The position numbers and the translations under genes were made by a program. Below, in pieces: positions 56,067-64,000 of a stretch of DNA of 64,000 bases (positions are counted from its first letter, which is position 1; the number at the start of each line of letters is the position of its first letter). Origin of the DNA: Planctomycetia bacterium (GTDB taxonomy: Bacteria > Planctomycetota > Brocadiia > Brocadiales > Brocadiaceae). The stretch spans positions 1,426,001-1,490,000 of the forward strand of contig JABTVC010000001.1 of NCBI GenBank assembly GCA_015075005.1, given 5' to 3'. The notes beneath the pieces were generated by a model that saw nothing but the letters and a program-made list of their open reading frames with translations, was not told where the DNA came from and did no database searches.

Positions 56067-56585
56067 TCACGTGGTATTGACGGGAACTTCATGGTCAAAG
56101 TATGGATAATTTAAGAGTTGACACATCTCTGCCGTAATGGCTTCAACTTCTTCTTCTTTTAAATTTAGATCCACCACAGTGAACTCTCTGTCTTCCTTCG
56201 GATAATAAAGAATAATACTCTCTTCTTTGTCCTGCTTTTTCAGAGATTTTAATTTAAATACCTTTTTTCTGATGAGATAAAGTGCGAGCACATATCGGAG
56301 ATTTCTCTGGTGGGTTTCGTTATTTCCCTCCAATCTCATAAATACATCCAATAAGACGTCCATGTTTATAACCGGTTGAGCGGATTTATCCTTTTTTGGC
56401 ACTTTCGTTTTCCAAAATGAAAATGGCCACCCATCTTTATCTTTATCCCAGCATGAGGTGCAAAAATCTTTGCGAATAAAGATATTGCCTTCCTCGAAAA
56501 GGGCAGAACAATATTCCTCGTCTCCGGAAAACGGCCTATTACAAAGGATACACCCGTTCGAACTCCTTTTTATTTCCCACTCCAT
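56067..56585 (-). CDS. Conserved-looking hypothetical protein with N-terminal zinc motif
   Basis: 172 residues. The first 45 residues hold CILCNRPF, a YC at about 26 and FCTSCW at about 42-47, which could form a treble-clef or zinc-ribbon site. The middle (about 75-130) is helical and the C-terminus acidic, with KEEEVEAITAEMCQLL. I do not recognise the family. It faces rnc and the small basic gene tail to tail. Confidence 0.55.
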   Translation of the reverse strand: MEWEIKRSSNGCILCNRPFSGDEEYCSALFEEGNIFIRKDFCTSCWDKDKDGWPFSFWKTKVPKKDKSAQPVINMDVLLDVFMRLEGNNETHQRNLRYVLALYLIRKKVFKLKSLKKQDKEESIILYYPKEDREFTVVDLNLKEEEVEAITAEMCQLLNYPYFDHEVPVNTT

Positions 56586-56762
56586 AACAATTATTCCATC
56601 CTAAGAAATGAGATTTGGATTACCACTGTCTACTAAAGCCCGCGTCTGTTCTAATACATACAGACAACACATTGTTGCTTGTAATGGAACTGTCATTGCC
56701 ATGATGGTTGCTTTTTGTATAGCGTCAGCCGTCTATTTTTTTCAGCTTCATCGGTACACGCA

Positions 56763-57746
56763 TTACCTTTGAATGACAATTTCCGTATTCAATGTTACAA
56801 AATCATATAGTTCTTCTACGTCACTGTTAAGCATTCTAATACAACCATTCGATGACTCCGTGCCTATTGTTTCTGGTTGCGTCGTGCCATGAATTCCATA
56901 TCCGCGCAAATCTGGTTTATCCTTAAAACCAATCCATCTCGTTCCAAGAATATTCTCTTTGTGTCCATAAGGAAACACGCCCCCATCCGGCGAATACCAC
57001 GCAGGCTCCTTCATTTTATTTTTTACTTCAAACGTACCAACCGGTGTTTTGTTGTTTTTCCCGGTCGCAATGCGATACTGCTTTACATAATACTCGTTCA
57101 GCAACAATGTCAGCGTATAGTCGCTCTTACTGATTAATATCTTTGTCTTTCCAGTCAATATCTTTAGCTGATCACCGATATTCAAGCGGTTGGGATCCTT
57201 GCCATTCATTTTCATAATCAGCTCATAGTTTGTATTATACCGTTTCGCAATTCGCGCAAGGACATCACCTGGTTGAACAGTATAGATCGTGGCATCAGGA
57301 GAAGGTAAAGGTGAGAAGATGAGTTCTTCATTCAACTTATCCAACTGCTCCTTTATCTCTTTTTGCTTTTCTGGTATTTTTTTATTGAGAAATAAATCTG
57401 ACAAGATATTTCTTGCCTCGTATTTTTTCCCTTCTTTTAAATACTTATCAACAACATCCTGTGTTGGTATTTCTTGTTTTTTTGGCACTAATCTTCCAAC
57501 GGGCCTGGATTCTTCAGTATCGTTTTTTGGCCCCCCTTTAAGCTGTTCCGAATGAACAATGATATCCTTTTTATACACAACGATCTCTTCCTCTTTTTTT
57601 ACGGGCAAAAGGGGTGAGTTCTGATTGTTTTCAGCAAATACCTCATCGTCGTATATCCCCGTATGGGTATTTTTGTCGATGTTGGGTACAAAGAGCAAAA
57701 AACCCACGGTGAATGTCATTATCAAAAGATTTCGCATTATCTTCAT
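56763..57746 (-). CDS. L,D-transpeptidase with LysM domain
   Basis: 327 residues: N-terminal signal/anchor (about 5-20), a charged linker, LysM domain at about 155-200 (YTVQPGDVLARIAKRYNTNY and LNIGDQLKIL) for peptidoglycan binding, and a YkuD catalytic domain (about 205-327) with YGIHGTTQPETIGTESSNGC and then IRM, the HxxG...SxGCxR catalytic motif. It makes 3-3 cross-links or attaches proteins to peptidoglycan in the periplasm. This supports the existence of a wall in this planctomycete-like cell. It stands between the zinc-motif gene and the motor genes. Confidence 0.92.
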   Translation of the reverse strand: MKIMRNLLIMTFTVGFLLFVPNIDKNTHTGIYDDEVFAENNQNSPLLPVKKEEEIVVYKKDIIVHSEQLKGGPKNDTEESRPVGRLVPKKQEIPTQDVVDKYLKEGKKYEARNILSDLFLNKKIPEKQKEIKEQLDKLNEELIFSPLPSPDATIYTVQPGDVLARIAKRYNTNYELIMKMNGKDPNRLNIGDQLKILTGKTKILISKSDYTLTLLLNEYYVKQYRIATGKNNKTPVGTFEVKNKMKEPAWYSPDGGVFPYGHKENILGTRWIGFKDKPDLRGYGIHGTTQPETIGTESSNGCIRMLNSDVEELYDFVTLNTEIVIQR

Positions 57747-57801
57747 GGAAGGGAATTAATATCACACCTGCATAGGATTGTCAAGTTCAAAAGGAAAACA
57801 G

Positions 57802-58488
57802 CTATTTTAATATATTGATGGTTATAGTTACCCGATCGTTATACTGGTCACCCCTGATGTCTTTTGCCAGGGGCTTATTATTCCCGTATCCGATAGTAAT
57901 CAATCTTTTAAAGGAAATACCACCTTTGTCGTGAAGATATTTAGCAACTATTTCTGCACGATTCAAGGAAAGTTTCCAGCTGTTATTGTATGCTTTTGAA
58001 GGTATAAAATTTTTTCTCGTATGCCCCTCTATAATCAGAGAACATGGCCTTTCTCCAATTAAATTAATTAAATTATTCAAAGAGTACATTCCTTCTCTGG
58101 AGATAACCACATCATTCTCATCAAAAGGAACAACAATAGCTGCTGGTATATGATCTTCTTCCCGGTTGATTTCTTCTACGCCTTTATTATCACTGCTTTC
58201 TATTGGCTCATTCTTACTGGTAGGATAAATATATTTCATTTTACGGATGGCTTCACTTTCCTCGTTATCACCATCCGATAGTATTCCCCCTATTCCAAAA
58301 GTGATCTCTCTTCTTTTCATTGATTTTTGAAATCCTTCAAGAAACTCCTTTTTCTTTTCCTCAGTAAAGGTATTAAGAACTATGAAAAAAGCCAACAATA
58401 ACGTCGCAAGCGACGCGTAAGAGAGCATGAACATGTCGGGTAATTTGGAATCAAAAACTTTTTTTTTCTTTTGATTCAATAACGCCAT
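57802..58488 (-). CDS. MotB-like protein without the proton-binding aspartate
   Basis: 228 residues from ATG 58488. One membrane helix near the N-terminus reads DMFMLSYASLATLLLAFFIV; MotB has YGDMMTLL here, with the essential Asp, which is replaced by Ser. The C-terminal OmpA-like peptidoglycan-binding domain is well preserved: CSLIIEGHTRKNF, then WKLSLNRAEIVAKYL and RLITIGYGNNKPLA, and a final NDRVTITI. So it can anchor to the wall but should not carry protons alone. It is 13 bases after the other motB-like gene. Confidence 0.85.
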   Translation of the reverse strand: MALLNQKKKKVFDSKLPDMFMLSYASLATLLLAFFIVLNTFTEEKKKEFLEGFQKSMKRREITFGIGGILSDGDNEESEAIRKMKYIYPTSKNEPIESSDNKGVEEINREEDHIPAAIVVPFDENDVVISREGMYSLNNLINLIGERPCSLIIEGHTRKNFIPSKAYNNSWKLSLNRAEIVAKYLHDKGGISFKRLITIGYGNNKPLAKDIRGDQYNDRVTITINILK

Positions 58489-58521
58489 TTTTTCATAATC
58501 TCCACGCAAGGACGTTTTTTT

Positions 58522-59205
58522 TCATTTTTTAAGTATAATTAAATCAATTGTACCTTCATCATTTTGAGAATTGAGACCATTACTTGATATTGCTATTCTC
58601 TGAGGTTCAATCTCTTCATTAGTTTTAAGGAAATTGCATATATCAGCCACTCTTTCTATATTAAAATCAGCCTCTTTGCTATCTTTTGGACACATTTCTT
58701 TATTTGTGTTGACAATAATCTTTCCATTTGTTTTTCGTAATGCGGTACCCAATTTACTTAAAATTGCATAAGCCTCCTTTTTTAAAGTCGGCTCACCTTT
58801 TTCAAAACACAAATCTTTAGGAATTTTTATCTTGCATCCTATTTTCATATCTTCAATAGCGACATGCTTATCCAATTCACTTTCTGAAATATAACTGGAT
58901 AAATATTTGTATGCGTCTTCAGAATTATTAAAACTTTCCCTCTTGTTTTCTATTTCAAAACTTTCCTGCATATCTAATTCATCTTCCAATGGGTCTTCTA
59001 TGGGGCGGGTACTACCATGCAGCAAAGACATTCCACCACTTTTATCAAAAGACTTTTTTACCTTCCACACTTGCTTTTTATACTTATCAACGTTTATTGT
59101 TGAAAGACTAATAAGCATTACAAAAAAAGTAACCAGCAATGTAACCATATCACCATAGGTAAGTAACCATCCTGGCGGTTCGTATCCCTTTTCTTCATCA
59201 CTCAT
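58522..59205 (-). CDS. motB: MotB-like protein with proton-binding aspartate and degenerate OmpA domain
   Basis: 227 residues. The stator helix is canonical, PPGWLLTYGDMVTLLVTFFV (about 10-29), with the proton-binding Asp. The C-terminal domain (about 130-225) keeps the OmpA-like pattern of strands (FEKGEPTLKKEAYAIL, NIERVADICNFLKTNEEIEP) but lacks the conserved Asp and Arg of the peptidoglycan-binding site, which should read like GHTD and LSxxRA. It directly follows motA and precedes a MotB with the opposite pattern. Confidence 0.85.
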   Translation of the reverse strand: MSDEEKGYEPPGWLLTYGDMVTLLVTFFVMLISLSTINVDKYKKQVWKVKKSFDKSGGMSLLHGSTRPIEDPLEDELDMQESFEIENKRESFNNSEDAYKYLSSYISESELDKHVAIEDMKIGCKIKIPKDLCFEKGEPTLKKEAYAILSKLGTALRKTNGKIIVNTNKEMCPKDSKEADFNIERVADICNFLKTNEEIEPQRIAISSNGLNSQNDEGTIDLIILKK

Positions 59206-60000
59206 CTATTTTTCCTCTTTTTTAGGATTAGCGGATACTTTGTTAGCGTCCTTTGCTTGCAAGAATGATTTTAGCTTATCCTCGGTTATCATGGGTGAAT
59301 CCCCTTTTTGGATGGAAATTACTCCTTCTACAATGATTTCTTTCAGATTTAGTTCTTTTTTACTCAGGGTATCAAGTCTTCCGGCGAGCGGCAAACAGAG
59401 GAGATTTGATATGATAACCCCATAAAAAGTAGTAATAAGCGCCACAGCCATACCCCCACCAATTTTTGAAGGATCATCAAGTTTTTTCAACATATCAACA
59501 AGCCCAATCAAGGTACCTATCATACCAAAAGCAGGAGCCATCAAACCTGCAAATTCAAGAATACCTTTACCCGCTGAATGCCGTTGGCGTATATTATCGA
59601 TTTCGATACCCAGAATACCTCTCAAGGTATCAGAATCAGAGCCATCCACTAACAGTCGTATCGCCTTTATCAAAAATCCGTCATCAATCTTTTCGATTTC
59701 TTTCTCTAGTCCCAAAAGACCTTCACGGCGGCTAATCTTACAATATTCAACTAACTGTTTAATCACTCCGTCTGCAGCACCAATTTTTACAAAGACGGTT
59801 TTTTTGGCTACAGCAACTGCACCGATTACATTAGGAATAGGAAATCTCACAAGGGTTGCCGCCAGTGTTCCGCCCAAAACGATCAAAATCGATGGAATAT
59901 CAATGTATCCCACTACAGCAGAAAAACCACCACTCATTACAATGCCTAACATGATTAATCCAGCGCCAATTATTAAGCCAATTAGTGAACCGGGATCCAT
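59206..60000 (-). CDS. motA: Flagellar stator protein MotA
   Basis: 264 residues, four membrane helices: MDPGSLIGLIIGAGLIMLGI, the VGYIDIPSILIVLGGTLAAT segment, and a pair at about 150-205 with GLMAPAFGMIGTLIGLVDML and GGGMAVALITTFYGVIISNL. The PAFGMIGTLIG Pro and the preceding cytoplasmic loop are the conserved motor contacts. With MotB it forms the ion channel that turns the flagellum. AAGGAG lies at a suitable distance before the ATG. The stop abuts the next start. Confidence 0.95.
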   Translation of the reverse strand: MDPGSLIGLIIGAGLIMLGIVMSGGFSAVVGYIDIPSILIVLGGTLAATLVRFPIPNVIGAVAVAKKTVFVKIGAADGVIKQLVEYCKISRREGLLGLEKEIEKIDDGFLIKAIRLLVDGSDSDTLRGILGIEIDNIRQRHSAGKGILEFAGLMAPAFGMIGTLIGLVDMLKKLDDPSKIGGGMAVALITTFYGVIISNLLCLPLAGRLDTLSKKELNLKEIIVEGVISIQKGDSPMITEDKLKSFLQAKDANKVSANPKKEEK

Positions 60001-60493
60001 AATCGTAAAGCTCCTTATTAATTATAATTGTTTATAACTATCATATTTGTAACAGTGAAACGCAAATAACATACCTTGATATTTCAAGTTGCTTCATAAA
60101 GTATTCATAATTTCCTACCCAAGAGAGAAGTATATATAGTTTAAGAAATAACCAGTTACAAACATTTTAACTATTCATTACATACTTAATTATTTCATGT
60201 TTTCTGTTTTTAAATGTAATGAGGAAGAAATACGTTTCGTATAGTATTTGTACTTTTGTGGAGATATTAAACAAGCCACCTAAGGTTCAAAAATTATTTG
60301 ACGGTATTACAGATTACTATAGAAACAAGATATTTGTGTGCCCTGGTCAATCATAATGGGGCAGGAAATGTCTTACAAACAGACAGGTATGGGGGAAAGA
60401 AAGTAGATTGAAGGATGTTGATCTCTGTTGAAATTTACACGGTTCACTTGAACGTATACAAAAATTAAAATGATGTGATTTTTTTGAGGAAAA
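60001..60493. other. AT-rich gap before motA
   Basis: 490 bases, no gene. It separates the iron regulator from motA and should contain the motA promoter on the minus strand. I see no convincing repeat or consensus promoter, only long A/T tracts. Confidence 0.4.
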
Positions 60494-61144
60494 TCAGATA
60501 AGACGTACATAGATATCCCGCGCAATAGCAGTATCGAGGGCAATTTGTGTCTCGCCCATCTGGATAACGTATGTTGGTTGTCGTTGATGAAGGTGAATTT
60601 GAACGCCGGGTAATAAACCCATGGACGAGAGTCTATCGAGTCGCCCATGATATTTTGTTACAATATAAGCTATTTTCGCCTCATCCCCAGATTTCAAATC
60701 TGACAGGGGCATCACAACAGGCCTTATCTCCTTATTTGCGTTTTCACAACACGCCCCCGGCGGGATAACCTTTCCATGAGGACAACTTGTCGGATGTCCT
60801 AATAAAGTGCATATACTAGTCGTGACTTCTTCATTCAGGATATGCTCAAACTCACACGCACTGGAATCCATGATATCTTCTTTAACATCCAAAACATCAC
60901 TCAACAGTCTTTCAGCAAGTCGGTGCCTTCTGATGACTAATCGTGCTTCCGCCCTGCCTTTTTTGGTAAGCTCTACTCTATTATCCACTTCTATAACATA
61001 ATTCTCGTCAACAAGGGTATTCAATTTCTCTTTTGCTGAGGGAAGACTGATCTTTTTTATTAATAAATCTTTTTCAACCTTCTTGCTTTCCTCTTCGATT
61101 GTCCATATTAATTCTAGAATTTCTTCCTGGTTTGGTTCGGCCAT
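60494..61144 (-). CDS. DtxR/MntR-type metal regulator fused to a FeoA domain
   Basis: 216 residues. An N-terminal winged helix (about 5-65, with KISLPSAKEKLNTLVDENYV), a metal-binding dimer domain with RRHRLAERLLSDVL (about 75-88), ACEFEHILNEEV and LLGHPTSCPHGKVIPPG, and a C-terminal SH3-like FeoA domain (YHGRLDRLSSMGLLPGVQIH, about 160-185). Such proteins sense Fe(II) or Mn(II) and repress uptake genes. It lies downstream of feoB and the RseC-like gene on the same strand, so it may regulate its own operon. Confidence 0.9.
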   Translation of the reverse strand: MAEPNQEEILELIWTIEEESKKVEKDLLIKKISLPSAKEKLNTLVDENYVIEVDNRVELTKKGRAEARLVIRRHRLAERLLSDVLDVKEDIMDSSACEFEHILNEEVTTSICTLLGHPTSCPHGKVIPPGACCENANKEIRPVVMPLSDLKSGDEAKIAYIVTKYHGRLDRLSSMGLLPGVQIHLHQRQPTYVIQMGETQIALDTAIARDIYVRLI

Positions 61145-61169
61145 AATTAAGTCTTTCCTTCTCTCAATT

Positions 61170-61553
61170 CTACCCTAAAAGATATTTTGGCCTCTTGACC
61201 CACAATACAACCAACATAATCATCATTGCCAAACAACCACCAATCAAGTCAAGTTCTTTGTGATAGGGAACACTGAATGACACACTCTTTGATAGGAGTT
61301 CTGCCACTATGGTTCCTAACACAAAGGCAAGCAATACAATGAGAATCCTATTCCTGGTAAACCAATTTTTTGTATCACGGAGTATAACCTCCTGCCCAAC
61401 CTGCATCCCATGTATCGCAACAACTTTCATAACATCCTGTATGCCCATCTTCTTCGGGCAGGTATCACAACTCCCACACAGTGTATCTTCTTTGATAATA
61501 CATACCTCTGCAACGTTGTTTGAAATAGCTATTATTTTTCCTCTTATTTGCAT
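61170..61553 (-). CDS. RseC/MucC-like membrane redox protein
   Basis: 127 residues. An N-terminal part with CGSCDTC (about 26-32) after VAEVCIIKEDTL resembles RseC (SoxR-reducing system) proteins. GMQVGQEVILRDT follows, then two membrane helices (about 68-87 and 103-120). The cysteines may hold a 4Fe-4S cluster or a disulfide. It lies three bases after feoB and 26 before the DtxR-type gene, so it probably serves iron uptake or Fe-S status sensing. Confidence 0.75.
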   Translation of the reverse strand: MQIRGKIIAISNNVAEVCIIKEDTLCGSCDTCPKKMGIQDVMKVVAIHGMQVGQEVILRDTKNWFTRNRILIVLLAFVLGTIVAELLSKSVSFSVPYHKELDLIGGCLAMMIMLVVLWVKRPKYLLG

Positions 61554-61556
61554 CCA

Positions 61557-63821
61557 TTAAAACTGTTGTAAAATGATCTTTAAAATACCACCAATAAGTA
61601 TAGAATATGGCAGGATAAATGCAAACATGAAAAACGCATTTTTTACCCCCTGCTCTTTGATCATTACAAAAAAATTGGCAAGGCATGGAATAAATAACGT
61701 GATCACAACCAACGAGACTAATAATTGCTTGGGGTCGATACCCGCGCTCCCCCCTTTTTCTTCTAATGTCTTAAAGATACTTACGGCACCATAATCCCTT
61801 CGTAAGAATCCTAAGATAAAACCGTGTGTTGTTTCTACGGGCAGGCCTAAAAAATTTCCGATAACCGGAGCACCCATCCTTTCCACAAAAGACAGCACCC
61901 CGAGTTTTGTTGTTACAAATAATGCAAGGGTACCAAGCATAAACAAAGGTACCGCCTCTTTTAAAAACCAATGAACCCTATAAAATGTCTTGATAAAGAT
62001 ATTCGATACCTTTGGCATACGAAATGGTGGTATCTCCATTAAAAAATCTGAAGGTGACCCTGGCAAAACCTTGGAAGATAAATAGCCAACAAAGAGAAGC
62101 TGGGTGCAAATAATAAACACGTATATGGCAAAATATATTCCTGAAACCCTGCCCAGTACGCTTGAAATTACCCCCAATTGTGCTGAGCACGGGATGGCTA
62201 ATGCCAGCAGCAATGTAGCAATAATCCGCTCTTTTTTGGTATTTAGGATACGGGTTGTCAAGGTCGCCATGGTATCACAACCCAGACCCAGCACCATTGG
62301 GAGGACGGCCTTTCCATTCAATCCAATGCGCTTAAATACCTTATCAACCATAACAGCAAGACGCGGGAGATACCCACTATCCTCCATAATGCCAAATGCC
62401 AGAAAGAAAAATCCCACAATGGGGAAAACGATGGCAATTGCATACGTAAGCCCCACCTGTACCAACCCCGACTGCTCATTCAAAAACAACTCAAAAATAA
62501 TATTATCCCTACTGATCACTTTTTGTGCAAGCAGACCAAAATAATAATTTAATCCCTGGAAATTCACATGCGTAATAACATATGTCTTTTGAATGAACGG
62601 AATATATATGCTGAAATCAAAGCCACCTGAAGGTATTAATGATCGCCCAAAGACCTTTTCTTCAAAGAAATTCACACACGTTCCTGCCCCAAACTCTCCC
62701 ACCAGTTTATAAACAATCCATAAAATAATAATTAAGAGGGGAAAGGCTGCTACAGGATGCATGGTGATACGCCCTAATACCTCCGCAATAGTACTCCTTG
62801 TTTTGTATTCTCTTACATAGAGATACCGTGAAAACACACATGATGAGATACCACCAATGGCAAGTGGTACAAAAAGGGTTAAACTATTGCCTGAAGGAAG
62901 TCCAAATGAGACGAGATACATAAGTAACGCCGCAAGCTTATGTCCCACGAAAAAAGACACTAAGGGTACGAGAAAATAAAAAAATAAGCCCCTCATGAAT
63001 GGGTGAGTTTTTTTTTCGTTCTTACAGGTTGTTATCACTCTCCCAACCAACGCATCAACAAAATTTGCCCGTTTGATATTAATCACATAACTCAACGGAT
63101 TGCTAAAATGGCTTTGGATACTATCCCGGATGCGTTGAATATCAGCAAGTGAACCGTCTGCAAGTTGATGTCGCAATTTTTCTTCGAGGGCATCGTCACT
63201 CGATAAAAGCATGATGGCCAGGGCCCGTTTACTTATCGTGTTGCCATTTAATATTTTCTCTATCTTTGAAATGCCTTCTTCAATCAAGCCTCCGTAATCA
63301 ACACAAAGATTGGGTACCTTTGCAACTGGTATAGAATCAAATAACGTACTTATACCTACCCTATGGGTAGCAATAGTTTTTACGACAGGCAGATTCAATA
63401 TTTCCTGTAAGATGTTCACATCAATATTCATACCCCTATCCAGGAGTTCATCCCACATATTTAAGGTGAGTACAACAGGCAGTCCCATCTCTGCAAGCTG
63501 GGTGGTAATCAGCAAACCGCGACGAAGATTCTTTGCATCTACAACCTGGACAACGTGCTTCTTATACTTCTCTAAAAGCATGTCCCTTGCAACACATTCA
63601 TCCTCAGAAAGAGGAATTAAACTATTTGCCCCCGGTGTATCTACTACCTCAACCCCTCCATCCAGGCCTTTGCAAACCCCACGGGAAATCTCTACTGTTG
63701 TCCCCGGATAGTTCGACACAGTCACGTATTTTCCGGTTAGCAAACCAAATATCACACTTTTTCCTACATTTGGATTTCCCACCAAAGCAACTTTATACGT
63801 ATTAATATTCACTTTAGACAT
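61557..63821 (-). CDS. feoB: Ferrous iron transporter FeoB
   Basis: 754 residues. An N-terminal G domain with GNPNVGKS (about 16-23), the G2 Thr in YPGTTVEI, G3 DTPGAN and G4 NMWD; then a helical domain with two Gate regions, and about eleven membrane helices from about 275 on. GLGCDTMATLTTRIL and IPCSAQLGVISSVLG are the conserved transport signatures. It imports Fe(II) across the inner membrane. No separate feoA gene follows, but a FeoA domain is fused to the regulator two genes downstream. Confidence 0.95.
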   Translation of the reverse strand: MSKVNINTYKVALVGNPNVGKSVIFGLLTGKYVTVSNYPGTTVEISRGVCKGLDGGVEVVDTPGANSLIPLSEDECVARDMLLEKYKKHVVQVVDAKNLRRGLLITTQLAEMGLPVVLTLNMWDELLDRGMNIDVNILQEILNLPVVKTIATHRVGISTLFDSIPVAKVPNLCVDYGGLIEEGISKIEKILNGNTISKRALAIMLLSSDDALEEKLRHQLADGSLADIQRIRDSIQSHFSNPLSYVINIKRANFVDALVGRVITTCKNEKKTHPFMRGLFFYFLVPLVSFFVGHKLAALLMYLVSFGLPSGNSLTLFVPLAIGGISSCVFSRYLYVREYKTRSTIAEVLGRITMHPVAAFPLLIIILWIVYKLVGEFGAGTCVNFFEEKVFGRSLIPSGGFDFSIYIPFIQKTYVITHVNFQGLNYYFGLLAQKVISRDNIIFELFLNEQSGLVQVGLTYAIAIVFPIVGFFFLAFGIMEDSGYLPRLAVMVDKVFKRIGLNGKAVLPMVLGLGCDTMATLTTRILNTKKERIIATLLLALAIPCSAQLGVISSVLGRVSGIYFAIYVFIICTQLLFVGYLSSKVLPGSPSDFLMEIPPFRMPKVSNIFIKTFYRVHWFLKEAVPLFMLGTLALFVTTKLGVLSFVERMGAPVIGNFLGLPVETTHGFILGFLRRDYGAVSIFKTLEEKGGSAGIDPKQLLVSLVVITLFIPCLANFFVMIKEQGVKNAFFMFAFILPYSILIGGILKIILQQF

Positions 63822-63856
63822 TCATGTAATCCTATCATCATTCAGTACACAACAAT

Positions 63857-63940
63857 TCATTCAGCAATGGGCATGAACAGGCGATACTGAGTCTCAGTTA
63901 AATATTCAAGTATAATCTTTTTCCAATTCATGTCAAACAT
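63857..63940 (-). CDS. Possible leader or FeoC-like micro-ORF before feoB
   Basis: 27 codons, MFDMNWKKIILEYLTETQYR and seven more, with a strong GGGAGGG just before the ATG. It sits 35 bases upstream of feoB. Nothing recognisable in the sequence; it could be a leader peptide or a tiny subunit of the transporter. Confidence 0.35.
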   Translation of the reverse strand: MFDMNWKKIILEYLTETQYRLFMPIAE

Positions 63941-64000
63941 ATTCCCTCCCGCTCATTTTAAAAACAACGACACGTTAAATATTTAAATTTTTTATCAATA

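Overview
The window looks like chromosomal DNA of an anammox-type planctomycete (Kuenenia/Brocadia-like). This is inferred from the gene mix: a flagellar cluster, a KAS / KAS-like / cobalamin radical SAM / AcpS cluster of the kind proposed for ladderane lipids, a DUF1858-NnrS-like membrane protein beside a formate dehydrogenase, an L,D-transpeptidase, and an AT-rich base composition. No rRNA, tRNA, CRISPR array or intact insertion sequence was recognised.

Layout. 1-10.7 kb (minus strand): flagellar rod/hook/P- and L-ring genes in transcription order fliK, flgD, flgE, flgF, flgG, flgA, flgH, flgI, flgJ, flgN, flgK. flgK runs off the window and carries a frameshift. Two lipoprotein genes lie just upstream (10.9-12.1 kb). 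12.3-18.5 kb: thiE, purF with a consensus promoter, a SPASM radical SAM gene, ruvC, and the overlapping pyrD-pyrK pair. 18.5-22.1 kb is a graveyard: a truncated NhaD antiporter, a secreted seven-repeat RCC1 protein, an EACC1-like gene broken by a stop codon, and a collapsed MNT-HepT toxin-antitoxin pair. 22.2-26.7 kb: acpS, B12 radical SAM, KAS and a KAS-like protein without catalytic residues, the strongest candidate for specialised lipid synthesis. 26.8-35.5 kb: a signalling block (substrate-binding lipid/periplasmic protein, large hybrid-input histidine kinase, NtrC-type regulator, single-PAS protein, DUF2325 protein, zinc-ribbon protein). 35.6-38.9 kb: orphan ParA and a Ktr/Trk potassium uptake pair. 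39.1-43.9 kb: DUF1858/NnrS-like membrane protein and a GC-rich formate dehydrogenase. 44.6-54.1 kb: housekeeping genes pgsA, rimO, ftsK, dut, coaC, gmk, yicC, secG, tpiA, pheA. 54.5-56.6 kb: NYN nuclease overlapping rnc, plus two small unknowns. 56.8-60.0 kb: L,D-transpeptidase, then motA with two unlike motB genes. 60.5-63.9 kb: an iron module (DtxR-FeoA regulator, RseC-like protein, FeoB, possible leader ORF).

Five otherwise normal genes (flgK, the B12 radical SAM gene, the NtrC-type regulator, the histidine kinase, pheA) are each broken by what reads as one inserted or missing base, usually an A in an A-run. Either the assembly has indel errors or several genes are decaying; raw reads would settle this. 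Three dispersed non-coding repeat families occupy the intergenic gaps; the clearest is a palindrome built on cacggacaaac / gtttgtccgtg that occurs in whole or part at least seven times.
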